Source of the DNA: an uncultured Thalassotalea sp.
Lineage (GTDB): Bacteria > Pseudomonadota > Gammaproteobacteria > Enterobacterales > Alteromonadaceae
DNA: 64,000 bases
Assembly: GCA_947502355.1 (NCBI GenBank)
Contig: CANMZP010000007.1
Location: forward strand, 75,775-139,774
Direction: 5' to 3'
The position numbers were made by a program, and so were the translations under genes. Of the stretch, positions 35,642-44,075 are shown one piece after another. The notes beneath the pieces are model-generated. The model was not told the origin of the DNA and did no database searches. It worked only from the letters and a program-made list of their open reading frames with translations. The stretch's first letter is position 1, and every line of letters begins with the position of its first letter.

Positions 35642-36286
35642 TCACATTATTCTCGTTTTAAATTTTTGATACCAGTTCCTAGGCAATGATTTCCTGAGCT
35701 TATTTAATCTATGATGTGCAACGCACTTACCTAACCTCAAACCACAATTGCATGGGCATGGTTTCTTATTAGCTATGCGTTTCTTTAGGGACAACACATC
35801 AGCGCACGCAACAAGTTCCGATTGGTTGATTAACCCAATCACAGAAGCAAAATCTTCTAACTCGCCTTCGGTGCCATGCTTTAATTCACCGAATACAAAG
35901 TTAATTCCTAGGTCTTTCTTCAATGCCACGGCGTATATGTATGGAATAAAAAAAGCATTAAAAAAAACTAAAAAATCTGAGTTATCACGTAAAAATGTAT
36001 CAACTCTAAATGGTGAGCCTAAGCATAACGAACCATTCGGATTTATGTGGTAGTCATCGGCCCTAGGAATAAACCCACCAATTTCCTCGAATACAGGCGG
36101 ATCATTCGGATAGCCTGGTGGAATGATGATTTGTAATTCAATTAATTGTTGAACAACTGGATAGTTTTCATAACTATGATGCAGCTGCACTTTTCCTTTT
36201 AGCCGAGTTTCTCCATCACGGGTTACAGGTTCGTAACCCATCAATGGGTTTTCTTTAAAAAAACGATCTAGTCCATTAATTTTCAA
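35642..36286 (-). CDS. CBASS E2-like conjugating protein with SEC-C-like cysteine tail, 214 aa
   Basis: This is a ubiquitin-conjugating-enzyme (UBC) fold protein, of the kind that regulates CD-NTase in short type II CBASS. IPPGYPNDPPVF is the usual E2 loop, and YHINPNGSLCLGS holds the HxN motif and catalytic Cys (about residue 88). No E1 or JAB partner gene is present. Near the C-terminus (about 177-192) CPCNCGLRLGKCVAHH fits the SEC-C zinc motif spacing C-x-C-x8-C. I prefer the TTG start at 36286, seven bases after the CD-NTase stop codon, with GAGG five bases upstream; the ATG at 36379 would force an 86-base overlap. It is the third gene of the operon. Confidence 0.82.
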   Translation of the reverse strand: MKINGLDRFFKENPLMGYEPVTRDGETRLKGKVQLHHSYENYPVVQQLIELQIIIPPGYPNDPPVFEEIGGFIPRADDYHINPNGSLCLGSPFRVDTFLRDNSDFLVFFNAFFIPYIYAVALKKDLGINFVFGELKHGTEGELEDFASVIGLINQSELVACADVLSLKKRIANKKPCPCNCGLRLGKCVAHHRLNKLRKSLPRNWYQKFKTRIM

Positions 36287-36293
36287 AACTGCC

Positions 36294-37478
36294 TCAAGAC
36301 TTAAGCCACGGTTTAGATACTGGCTCACCAACAAGTTTAGGTTTTGCAATTGTATTTGCACTCGACGCTGAGATACCAAGAGCTGAAGCTAATCGCTTTT
36401 GCTCAATGGAAAGAGAAAGGTTTTTAGTTACAGATTCAGCAATCATCGCAATATTGTCAGAACTATATAGATACTCAAAATCTCTAACTACCTGTTCCAC
36501 CCAAAGATGAAAGTTCTTTTTAAGCTCTAAATGTTTGTAGTCAGGCATAGACCAGCGATCAGCAAAGTTTTCTTCAGGATTGACAGGGTTAGGGACCACG
36601 TCAGAGCCTGAGTCTGCAAACTCCTTTAAGCCAGAGAGGATTGAAGAAAATGCCGATTCTAATGATGCTGAACCATTGTAATTGCTGGCAGACAACGTCG
36701 TTATAATCACTGAGATTGGTTTACTATCAGGGTTATTTTCAAACATTGTGTCACGATGTCTTTTCAGGATTTGAACAGCACGTTGCAATGGCGTCTTTGT
36801 GTTGTAGATAGGCACATCGTCTACCTGCAATGCTTCACGCATCGCTTTTACATGGATATCTTCTACCATGCGGCTTTCAAACCATTGAGCGTATCCTTCT
36901 GGATTACTAATCATCCAGTTAGCAGCTGTAATTTCGAAATTTTGATGCCTATCATCAGTAATACCAACTGCATTATCAGCTACATCTTTCGACAGTGATT
37001 CACTTAAACCATTACTTATCATTGCCCGCTCAAGGCTTTTCATCTGAACTTCACTTTCAGGTATGCAAGGAACTATATCCATATGGAACTTCATGGCATC
37101 TTGATATTCCAAACGCCAACATCTGTGTTTAGATTCTAATTCCTCTGAAATACCTTTAGACTTTCGGTATTCTTCCAATTCGCTTCCAACAATTTCTTTT
37201 AAATCCTTTTGAGAGTGACTTGATGGGGTAATACCCGAACGCAAGCTACAAGCAAGATCTAAATCATATTCCTCTTCTCCGGTAAGTGGCTTTATAGCAA
37301 TACCCAATCGAAATGAACCCTGAGGAAATATATGCGGGTCATTACCTTTAACGGAAGAATCATCACGACCAAACCATTCACCAAGGCTCTTATAGCGAGC
37401 TATGGCTTGCTGATATGCACTATCGGGCAAGTCTAAATTGTCTGCCAGTTCTTTTAATAATTTTTCGTTGTTACGCAT
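36294..37478 (-). CDS. CD-NTase (cGAS/DncV-like cyclic-oligonucleotide synthase) of CBASS, 394 aa
   Basis: It would make a cyclic nucleotide second messenger on phage infection. The nucleotidyltransferase core is complete: FPQGSFRLG (Gly54-Ser55), EEYDLDLAC (Asp72, Asp74) and MKFHMDIVPCIP (Asp134). The helical C-terminal domain of this superfamily follows. The ATG at 37478 has GGAG six bases upstream; an ATG four codons earlier overlaps that ribosome binding site. The C-terminus ends PWLKS with no terminal Gly. It is flanked by a SAVED effector and an E2 gene on the same strand, which defines a CBASS operon. The clade was not assigned. Confidence 0.92.
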   Translation of the reverse strand: MRNNEKLLKELADNLDLPDSAYQQAIARYKSLGEWFGRDDSSVKGNDPHIFPQGSFRLGIAIKPLTGEEEYDLDLACSLRSGITPSSHSQKDLKEIVGSELEEYRKSKGISEELESKHRCWRLEYQDAMKFHMDIVPCIPESEVQMKSLERAMISNGLSESLSKDVADNAVGITDDRHQNFEITAANWMISNPEGYAQWFESRMVEDIHVKAMREALQVDDVPIYNTKTPLQRAVQILKRHRDTMFENNPDSKPISVIITTLSASNYNGSASLESAFSSILSGLKEFADSGSDVVPNPVNPEENFADRWSMPDYKHLELKKNFHLWVEQVVRDFEYLYSSDNIAMIAESVTKNLSLSIEQKRLASALGISASSANTIAKPKLVGEPVSKPWLKS

Positions 37479-37490
37479 AATTAACTCCAT

Positions 37491-38612
37491 CTAATTGTTT
37501 GTCAGCAAGGAATATTTAACCTCGTCACTATTAGGACTTAGGCTAAAAAACCAGGGATAATTGTTTTTCTCAAAGTGATAAACATTAATAACACTTGGAA
37601 TATGATTTTGATTTAAGTCTGCAGCAAATCTCATAATAAAAGAGTTTTGACCTGTTATTGTTATATGCAGCTCTGCAACATTTGAATATTGTTTTAGCAA
37701 CTGGTTATTCATTAACTCTCGAATTTCACTAATTACTTTTACCTGTTCTTTTTCCGAAAATAAGTTACCAATGTATTGCTTAGGTAATTTAATCTGGCAA
37801 ACCGCATCTAAATTAACTTTTTCAAGAAAGACTTCCGCCACAGAAGGGATCGATAGCTCAATTGATAAACCCAGCTTCCTTACATCCTTATCGCTACTAA
37901 TGTTACCGGATAAATATGTTTTAACTTGGCCAGATATACTTTGTCCCCGAGTTCTTTTATCACGGCAATCTATCCAACGACTCTTTTCTTCCTTTTTGGA
38001 ATCACGATCCCAACAGTAGTAATTTACTAATCGTCTGTTTGCGACCAAAAACCCTAGAGTGAAGCAATGGGGGACATGCGCAATTGCCCCCAGAGCTAAA
38101 GGATGCTCACTATCATGTTGGTTTAGTTCATTTAACTCGTTTTGAGCAAAAGTCGTTAAAGCGTTAGTTGACCTGTCAAGCCAATCATTGAGTGACTCAC
38201 CGTTTTGCTGTTGAAGATACAATGACTTTCGTGTTCCAGAACTTTCAATAGTTTGGCTGAACACCTTAGATAATTGGGGGGCGTGACCTTTAGGTAAGCT
38301 CCTGAGATCAATACTTTTTGCTCTCTTTGCCTGTGATGCTTCACCCAAAAAGTGTTGATAGATCTCTAACAATATTCCAGATACCAGTGCCAATTCTCCA
38401 ATAATCAGAAACATATTGATTAAGATGGGGGAAACCATTGAACTATCAGTGTCAGCAGTAAAAACAATTCCATTAAATGTCATTGAAAACACCAGGGAAC
38501 CAAAACCTAAAGCTAAACTAGCAATGGCAAAGCCAACCTGCATTAATTTACGAGCGGCAGAAAGCCTTATTTGGGCGATAACATAGAGAAAATCTAAAAT
38601 GATATCAATCAC
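37491..38612 (-). CDS. cap14: CBASS effector: two transmembrane helices plus SAVED domain (Cap14-like)
   Basis: Two hydrophobic segments lie in the first 90 residues (VGFAIASLALGFGSLVFSM and ILINMFLIIGELALVSGILL), followed by a soluble region and a C-terminal SAVED domain. The usual SAVED ending is seen: ELHITITGQNSFIMRFAADL, then VINVYHFEKNNYPWFFSL. SAVED binds the cyclic oligonucleotide made by CD-NTase, and the membrane part then disrupts the inner membrane to abort infection. Starts at 38618 and 38612 (both GTG) are possible; AAGGG is better spaced for 38612. The stop is 12 bases before the CD-NTase start, so the genes are co-transcribed. Confidence 0.85.
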   Translation of the reverse strand: MIDIILDFLYVIAQIRLSAARKLMQVGFAIASLALGFGSLVFSMTFNGIVFTADTDSSMVSPILINMFLIIGELALVSGILLEIYQHFLGEASQAKRAKSIDLRSLPKGHAPQLSKVFSQTIESSGTRKSLYLQQQNGESLNDWLDRSTNALTTFAQNELNELNQHDSEHPLALGAIAHVPHCFTLGFLVANRRLVNYYCWDRDSKKEEKSRWIDCRDKRTRGQSISGQVKTYLSGNISSDKDVRKLGLSIELSIPSVAEVFLEKVNLDAVCQIKLPKQYIGNLFSEKEQVKVISEIRELMNNQLLKQYSNVAELHITITGQNSFIMRFAADLNQNHIPSVINVYHFEKNNYPWFFSLSPNSDEVKYSLLTNN

Positions 38613-38852
38613 TAACACTACCCTTAAAATGAAAAACCATACTTATTGAAATGACATATGGGTACATTTTAGTTTTTCAATAGAGGGACAAAAATTATTC
38701 TGCTTAATATCCGTTTTTTAGTGTTTAATTAATGCAAAATAACATATGCGGCTGTGTTAATTGCTCATAGCTTTGAGCTTGTTTTTCAAAATTAAGCAAC
38801 ATTTTTTCCCTTTTGCCCATTGGTGTATTACTTCATTCAAAAAGAATAAAGC

Positions 38853-38884
38853 AAAAAAAAGAGTGACCGTCCTTGGTTCACTCT
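38853..38884 (-). terminator. Terminator after the SSS symporter
   Basis: On the minus strand AGAGTGA-(11)-TCACTCT is followed by eight T's. It ends the symporter transcript and marks the second edge of the CBASS insertion. Confidence 0.85.
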
Positions 38885-38913
38885 CTCTTACACTCTCAAC
38901 TGGAAATTGTTGC

Positions 38914-40545
38914 TTAGAAGAAACGCCAGTAAATAAATACGGTAATACCGATAATGGCGGCAGTATGGATGAAATCCCACTTATCGATACCAGCTTTAAC
39001 CTCTTCAATTTGGGCTTTTGACATGGTACTGAATGTTAAACCTTTCAATTGTTCTTCATCTTTTTGTGGGGTAACCAAACTAATCAACACAATTAATGCG
39101 GTGATAACAATAAATAGGAAAATACAGATATATAACCAGTTCACGTTTGCATACCAACCAATCACGGGCATACCTTGTAAACTCTCGGCAAAGAAACTTA
39201 ACACCAGACGCAGCATACCTAACAGGAAGCCAATCACTAAGCCCCAAAAAGCTGCGGCTTCGGTAACACGCTTGCTACAGATACCCAATAAGAATACCGC
39301 TGCGATACCAGGGGCAATTAACGCTTGTACTTGCTGTAAATATTCAAATAAGTTTGCTGATAGTGCTAACATTAATGGGATCCACAACATACCTAATATA
39401 ACAATGGCAATTGTAGCCATACGCCCTACATGCAATAAGTGTTTTTCTGTTGCTTTTGGTTTGAACTTCTTATAGAAGTCGATGGTAAATAACGTCGCGG
39501 ACGAATTAAACAAGGATGCCAGAGATGACATTAGAGCAGCCAGTAAGCCGCCGATCACAATCCCTTTAACCCCGGCCGGTAATAACTCAGATACTAAGGT
39601 AGCAAATGCCGCATCAGATGAATCATAGCTGATCAAGCCTTTTGATTTTAAAGCAAATGCAATCATCCCTGGTACCAAGAAGATAAACACAGGCAGCAGT
39701 TTCAAGTAACCAGCAAACATGGTACCTCGGCGTGCTTCTTTAATACCTTTTGCAGATAATACACGTTGTACAATGTATTGATCGGTACACCAGTACCAGA
39801 AACCGATAATGAATGAACCAAAAATAACCCCAGGCCATGGGAAATTAGGGTCGTCCCAAGGACGAATCAGATGCATATTAGCAGCATTAATGCGCTCAAA
39901 TTCAGCCCAGCCACCTACTTTATCAAGGCCAATCCACAAAATAATGATGGAGCCAATTAATAACACTGGTGTTTGCAGAACAGAGGTCCACATAATGGCT
40001 TTCATCCCACCAAGCACCGTATAAATACCAGTAACAACCACCATACCTATGGCAGCTACCCAGAAGAAGTCTATTCCCCAAATGGTATCAATACCTAACA
40101 ATGTCTGTAATACTAAGGCACCTGCATAAACGGTAACAGCTACTTTGGTTAATACATAACTGATGATAGAAATGGCCGCTAGAAAGGTTCTTGAGCGCTC
40201 TGAAAAGCGACGTTCCAGAAACTCAGGCATGGTGTAGACTTTTGAGCTCCAGTAAAATGGCACAAAAAACCAGCCAAGCAGTAAGATAATGTACGACTGT
40301 AACTCCCAGTGTGCCATAGCCATACCAGAAGAGGCTCCAGCCCCAGAAAGGCCTACCAAGTGTTCCGAGCCTATGTTTGAAGCAAAAATAGACGCACCGA
40401 TAGCCAGCCAGGTTGCGTTTCTTCCCGCCAAGAAATAATCGGCTGTATCTTCTTCTTTTTCCCGCATGGACATGGCGACCACCCCCATGAGCAGAATAAA
40501 GAAGCCGGCTAACACCGCCCAATCTAATGAACTTAATTCAATCAT
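38914..40545 (-). CDS. Sodium:solute symporter (SSS/SGLT-like), probable monosaccharide importer
   Basis: This is an inner-membrane protein of 543 residues with about 14 hydrophobic segments. SGLT-type motifs are present: ASNIGSEHLVGLSGAG, YTMPEFLERRFSERSRTFLA, FWYWCTDQYIVQRVLSAKG and FAGYLKLLPVFIFLVPGM. Close SGLT-like members carry galactose, glucose or arabinose with sodium, which suits a marine host. It is divergent from the GntR gene, with an AT-rich, operator-like region between. L-arabinose as cargo is inferred from context. Confidence 0.92.
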   Translation of the reverse strand: MIELSSLDWAVLAGFFILLMGVVAMSMREKEEDTADYFLAGRNATWLAIGASIFASNIGSEHLVGLSGAGASSGMAMAHWELQSYIILLLGWFFVPFYWSSKVYTMPEFLERRFSERSRTFLAAISIISYVLTKVAVTVYAGALVLQTLLGIDTIWGIDFFWVAAIGMVVVTGIYTVLGGMKAIMWTSVLQTPVLLIGSIIILWIGLDKVGGWAEFERINAANMHLIRPWDDPNFPWPGVIFGSFIIGFWYWCTDQYIVQRVLSAKGIKEARRGTMFAGYLKLLPVFIFLVPGMIAFALKSKGLISYDSSDAAFATLVSELLPAGVKGIVIGGLLAALMSSLASLFNSSATLFTIDFYKKFKPKATEKHLLHVGRMATIAIVILGMLWIPLMLALSANLFEYLQQVQALIAPGIAAVFLLGICSKRVTEAAAFWGLVIGFLLGMLRLVLSFFAESLQGMPVIGWYANVNWLYICIFLFIVITALIVLISLVTPQKDEEQLKGLTFSTMSKAQIEEVKAGIDKWDFIHTAAIIGITVFIYWRFF

Positions 40546-40573
40546 TATTATAATCCTCTGTTGTTATAGAGCC

Positions 40574-40596
40574 ATATTATAATATAATAACAATAT
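40574..40596. promoter_or_regulatory. Possible operator upstream of the SSS symporter
   Basis: Around 40574-40596 the sequence ATTATAATATAATAACAATA resembles the TAATACAATA motif, but with a weaker match and strong AT bias. It lies 30-50 bases before the symporter start, a suitable place for control by the divergent GntR gene. Confidence 0.35.
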
Positions 40597-40801
40597 TGGA
40601 AAGTTCTATTTTTAAAGATTTTGTATCATTTAATTACAATTAAAAATTGCATTGCTCACTGTGTTGCTGCTTACTGTCCCCCCCCTAAGCTCTGTGATAC
40701 TAATAGATAGGCATCCCTAGGGCTTTTCAGCAATGTGCGCTTTGATTAATAAATTATTATGTTATTATCACCTCATAAGATGAATTTTATGGAATAAAAC
40801 A

Positions 40802-41515
40802 ATGGCAGTTAGCAAGAATAATCTATCCGAACAGGTAACTGACGACTTAGGTAAAGCAATCATTTCCGGGAAATATCAAACGGGCAGTAACTTACCGACA
40901 GAAGCGCAACTTTGTGAACAATATTCAGTAAGCCGAACCGCTGTTCGTGAAGCCGTAAAGATGTTAAATGCCAAAGGCTTAATTTCATCAAAACCACGAC
41001 AAGGCATTCGTGTTGAACCTTCTGAAAACTGGAATTTATACGATACAAATGTTCTTGACTGGTTATTACATAGCAGCCCCTCTTTATATGTATTGAAAGA
41101 ATTCCTGCAAGTACGCATGGCCATTGAACCCCAGGCTGCCGCCTTGGCAGCAAGGAATGGCAATCCAGAATTAATTAATGAAATTAAACTTGCATTGGAA
41201 GAAATGGATAAAGCAGCTCGCATTGATGATGCCTCAATGTTTGAGTCTGACTTGGCTTTTCATACCTCGATACTGCAAGCCAGCGGAAACCGTTTTTTTG
41301 CTCAATTAAAAGAGTTTATAAGTACGGCCCTGTCGGTAAGTATTCAACATACAACCCCTGCTAAGGGTAACCGCCTTTCTATTGTTGATGAACATAGCAA
41401 GGTGTATACAGCCATCGCCAATGGTGAAGCTGAGCGAGCGAAAAACATGATGATCTACATGATTGATGAAGCCATGCTATTTATCGATCAAGAAATCGCC
41501 AAGAAAACCGCTTAA
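40802..41515 (+). CDS. GntR-family (FadR/FCD subfamily) transcription regulator
   Basis: It has 237 residues. The N-terminal winged helix (about 5-75) contains SNLPTEAQLCEQYSVSRTAVREAVKMLNAKG, the standard GntR recognition region split here as LPTEAQLCEQYSVSR and TAVREAVKML. The C-terminal FCD domain has metal-ligand candidates in ESDLAFHTSIL and later His/Asp residues. It probably senses a sugar or sugar acid. It is divergent from the SSS symporter and heads an SDR-containing group. It is the only regulator in the arabinan locus, hence the best candidate for the recurring TTGTA/TACAA operators. Confidence 0.92.
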   Translation: MAVSKNNLSEQVTDDLGKAIISGKYQTGSNLPTEAQLCEQYSVSRTAVREAVKMLNAKGLISSKPRQGIRVEPSENWNLYDTNVLDWLLHSSPSLYVLKEFLQVRMAIEPQAAALAARNGNPELINEIKLALEEMDKAARIDDASMFESDLAFHTSILQASGNRFFAQLKEFISTALSVSIQHTTPAKGNRLSIVDEHSKVYTAIANGEAERAKNMMIYMIDEAMLFIDQEIAKKTA

Positions 41516-41531
41516 TTAGTAAGAGGAATTG

Positions 41532-42305
41532 ATGAATACTTTAACTGACAACCAAGCCAGTTATCCTTCTTTACATGGTAAAGTAGCGGTTATTACTGGC
41601 GGAGCCACTGGTATTGGGGCAGAGATAGTAAAACACTTATGCCTGCAGAAAGTTATCGTTACTTTTATTGATATTGATATCGAGCATGGCAAAAAATTAG
41701 AGCGCACTCTAAGCAGTCATGGATATAAAGTCACATTCGTTAGCTGTGACGTAACTCAGGTAGACCGCTTACAAGAGATAATTTATGAGACAGCGCTGAA
41801 ATTTGGAAGGTTGGACATATTAATCAATAATGCAGCTAACGATGAGCGACACAGCATGAACGATGTCACGGAACAATATTGGTGCAAATCGATTGAAGTT
41901 AATTTGAAACCTTATTTTTTCGCTTCTCAAGCTGCTTATCCATACCTTAAAGAACAAGGTGGCTCCATCATTAACCTGGGCTCTGCAAGTTGGCGTAAAA
42001 AACAATGTGGGATGCCTCTTTATACCACCGCTAAAGCGGCTATTGAGGGGCTTTCCAGGAGTTTGGCATCTGACTATGGAAATGACCGGATCCGAGTAAA
42101 CACCCTCATCCCTGGCTGGGTAAATACCGACAAACAACTCTCAAAATGGTTAAGCCCCGAAGTCGCACAAAAGACTCTACAGTCGCAATGCATCCATCAA
42201 CCAATCGAGTCTTCGGACATCGCAAAAGCAGCATTATTCTTAGCGTCAGATGACAGTAGAATGATGACGGCTCAAACGCTCATAATAGATGCGGGCTGGA
42301 CTTAA
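41532..42305 (+). CDS. Short-chain dehydrogenase/reductase, possible sugar dehydrogenase
   Basis: This is a classical SDR of 257 residues. Cofactor motif TGGATGIG is near the N-terminus, then NNAAND, catalytic Ser in NLGSASWRK and YTTAKAA with Tyr-x3-Lys. ATG at 41532 is preferred over the TTG three bases earlier, with AGAGGAA upstream. It sits 16 bases after the GntR gene and upstream of an SMP-30 lactonase. Oxidation of L-arabinose or another aldose to a lactone is plausible, but the substrate is unproven. Confidence 0.88.
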   Translation: MNTLTDNQASYPSLHGKVAVITGGATGIGAEIVKHLCLQKVIVTFIDIDIEHGKKLERTLSSHGYKVTFVSCDVTQVDRLQEIIYETALKFGRLDILINNAANDERHSMNDVTEQYWCKSIEVNLKPYFFASQAAYPYLKEQGGSIINLGSASWRKKQCGMPLYTTAKAAIEGLSRSLASDYGNDRIRVNTLIPGWVNTDKQLSKWLSPEVAQKTLQSQCIHQPIESSDIAKAALFLASDDSRMMTAQTLIIDAGWT

Positions 42306-42318
42306 AAAAGCATAACAA

Positions 42319-42358
42319 TAGCACAAAGGTGCAGAATTTAGATTGACTCTTTGTGCTA
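42319..42358 (+). terminator. Hairpin after the SDR gene
   Basis: TAGCACAAAG and CTTTGTGCTA form a perfect ten-pair stem with a 20-base loop, 14 bases after the SDR stop. No clear T-run follows. It may separate GntR-SDR from the next unit. Confidence 0.5.
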
Positions 42359-42367
42359 ACTCAATTA

Positions 42368-42384
42368 AATTGTATTATAATATT
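42368..42384. promoter_or_regulatory. Operator-like AATTGTATTATAATATT upstream of the TauE-like gene
   Basis: The reverse complement contains TAATACAAT, the core shared with the 19229 and 52596 sites. It lies 20 bases before the permease start, a repressing position. Confidence 0.5.
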
Positions 42385-42403
42385 TATAATTTGAGACTGT
42401 ATC

Positions 42404-43105
42404 GTGATAAGCCTAATCCTGGTCATTTACCTCATCCTTATATTCGGCGCTTGCCTGCAAAGCGTAGCCGGATTTGGACTTGGATTACTCGGCGCCCCTC
42501 TAGTATTTTTTCTTAACCCTGAATTAGTACCAGGTCCGATGATTCTTCTGGCATTGTTAAACACTGCTATTTTGTCTGCAAAGTATCGAACCAATATCGA
42601 CACAAAGCAAACCCGTTTCGCCTTAGTCGGTGGCACAATAGGAGTTGTATTAGCCGCTTTAATCCTTAAGCAATTAAATGTAGAACAGTATCAATATGCT
42701 TTTGGTGCACTAATTTTGCTTTCAGTTCTGTTATCGGTGGTTGGCTTTTTCCCAAGGGTCACCAAATCGACCAGCTTGGTTGCTTCATTTGTATCAGGAG
42801 TCATGGGAACAATTACCGCTGCGGGGGGAACACCTATGGGGCTATTGTATCAATCAGAAGCCAAAGAAATAATACGTGCCAATTTAAGTATTTTTTTTCT
42901 TTATATCAACCTGTTAGCCATTTTGGCCTTATTGTTCACGGGTGTTGCAGGCTACAAAGATTTCACGCTTTTTCTAATGTATTCTCCGGCGATTTTTGTC
43001 GGCATATTTATTGCCAAGTTTGTTAATCCTTTTATCAATAAAGATGCTATGCGAATTCTTGTTTTAGTCGTCGCAACAGTTTCAGGATTAATTCTTATTA
43101 TGTAA
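42404..43105 (+). CDS. TauE/SafE-family membrane permease
   Basis: This is a 233-residue inner-membrane protein with about 7-8 hydrophobic segments and TauE/SafE signatures: CLQSVAGFGLGLLGAPLVF near the start and GVMGTITAAGGTPMGLLY in the second half. Family members export or import sulfonates, sulfite and organic acid anions. Its place between an SDR and an SMP-30 lactonase suggests transport of a sugar acid, which is inference. Translation begins at GTG. Confidence 0.85.
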   Translation: MISLILVIYLILIFGACLQSVAGFGLGLLGAPLVFFLNPELVPGPMILLALLNTAILSAKYRTNIDTKQTRFALVGGTIGVVLAALILKQLNVEQYQYAFGALILLSVLLSVVGFFPRVTKSTSLVASFVSGVMGTITAAGGTPMGLLYQSEAKEIIRANLSIFFLYINLLAILALLFTGVAGYKDFTLFLMYSPAIFVGIFIAKFVNPFINKDAMRILVLVVATVSGLILIM

Positions 43106-43147
43106 ACTACTTCCTTTGCAAACCTGCATGGTTGATAAAGGACGACA

Positions 43148-44032
43148 ATGAAACCAGAACTCATTTTACAACAGGTGATTGATGTTCCCTCCTGCGCCTT
43201 GGGAGAAGGATTACACTATATCCCGCAAAAGCAACTATTATATTGGGTAGATATTTTAAAACACCGATTGTTTAAATTACATCTACCAACGGATAAACTT
43301 GAAATTCACACCTTCGATGAAGCCGTCTGTTGGGTAAATTCTACTAATACAGGCCAACTCATTATTGGCTGCAAATCCGGTATCTATGAATATCAGATTG
43401 AGACACAGTCAAAAGACCTTCTCTGGCAAAACCGACAGGCTGCAAATAACATTCGTTTAAATGATGCCAAAACAGATCGAAAAGGCCGCCTGTTTTTTGG
43501 GACTATGGATGATTTAGAGCACTCTGCACTAGGTAATCTTTACCAATTAACAGCCGACAGAATCACAAAAAAAGTAGACGAAAATTATACGGTCAGTAAT
43601 GGCCCCGCCTGCAGTGTAGACGGCAGCCGCCTATATTCGGTATCCAGTAGTAAGCAAATCATATATTCTTTTGATATATACCCTTCAGGCCAATTAAAAA
43701 ACAAGCATGCCTTAATTAATTTCCCAAAAGAGTATGGCTACCCTGATGGAATCACTGTTGATTGTAACGATAACATATGGGTTGCTTGCTGGGGCGGAGG
43801 AGCTGTTCTTTGCTTTTCATCGAATGGTCAATTAATAACTGCTGTTGATGTGCCTGCGCCTTATGTAACCAACATTCTATTTGCAGGCGATAATTATCAA
43901 GAAGTCTATGTTACAACCGCAACAAATCCCATGTCTGAACTTGAAAAAAAAGCATTTCCGGATTCTGGTAAGGTTTTTAAATTTTTGAGCAATCTTTCTG
44001 GTATTGCGGAAGAGCCCATCAATTTAAAGTAA
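43148..44032 (+). CDS. SMP-30/gluconolactonase-family lactonase
   Basis: This is a six-bladed propeller enzyme of 294 residues. Metal and catalytic positions are visible: Glu in CALGEGLHY, Asn in IRLNDAKTDRKGRLFFGTM and Asp in GYPDGITVDCNDNIWVACWGGG. It hydrolyses aldonolactones to aldonic acids. With the SDR it would form the first two steps of an oxidative pentose route, but no sugar-acid dehydratase is in the window. AAGGA precedes the ATG. Confidence 0.88.
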   Translation: MKPELILQQVIDVPSCALGEGLHYIPQKQLLYWVDILKHRLFKLHLPTDKLEIHTFDEAVCWVNSTNTGQLIIGCKSGIYEYQIETQSKDLLWQNRQAANNIRLNDAKTDRKGRLFFGTMDDLEHSALGNLYQLTADRITKKVDENYTVSNGPACSVDGSRLYSVSSSKQIIYSFDIYPSGQLKNKHALINFPKEYGYPDGITVDCNDNIWVACWGGGAVLCFSSNGQLITAVDVPAPYVTNILFAGDNYQEVYVTTATNPMSELEKKAFPDSGKVFKFLSNLSGIAEEPINLK

Positions 44033-44042
44033 CACTAGAAGA

Positions 44043-44062
44043 AGAGCCCAATTAAGGGCTCT
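44043..44062. terminator. Bidirectional terminator between lactonase and transketolase
   Basis: AGAGCCC-aattaa-GGGCTCT is a seven-pair stem followed by ATATTTAT, between convergent genes. Confidence 0.75.
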
Positions 44063-44075
44063 ATATTTATAAAGG

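Noticed and set aside
38954-39475. 173-codon plus-strand frame inside the SSS symporter
   Set aside because: It is antisense to conserved membrane segments; its composition reflects the reverse complement of hydrophobic codons.
40574-40596. Strong claim that the ATTATAATATAATA run is an operator
   Set aside because: It is too AT-rich to separate from background; kept only as a low-confidence site.
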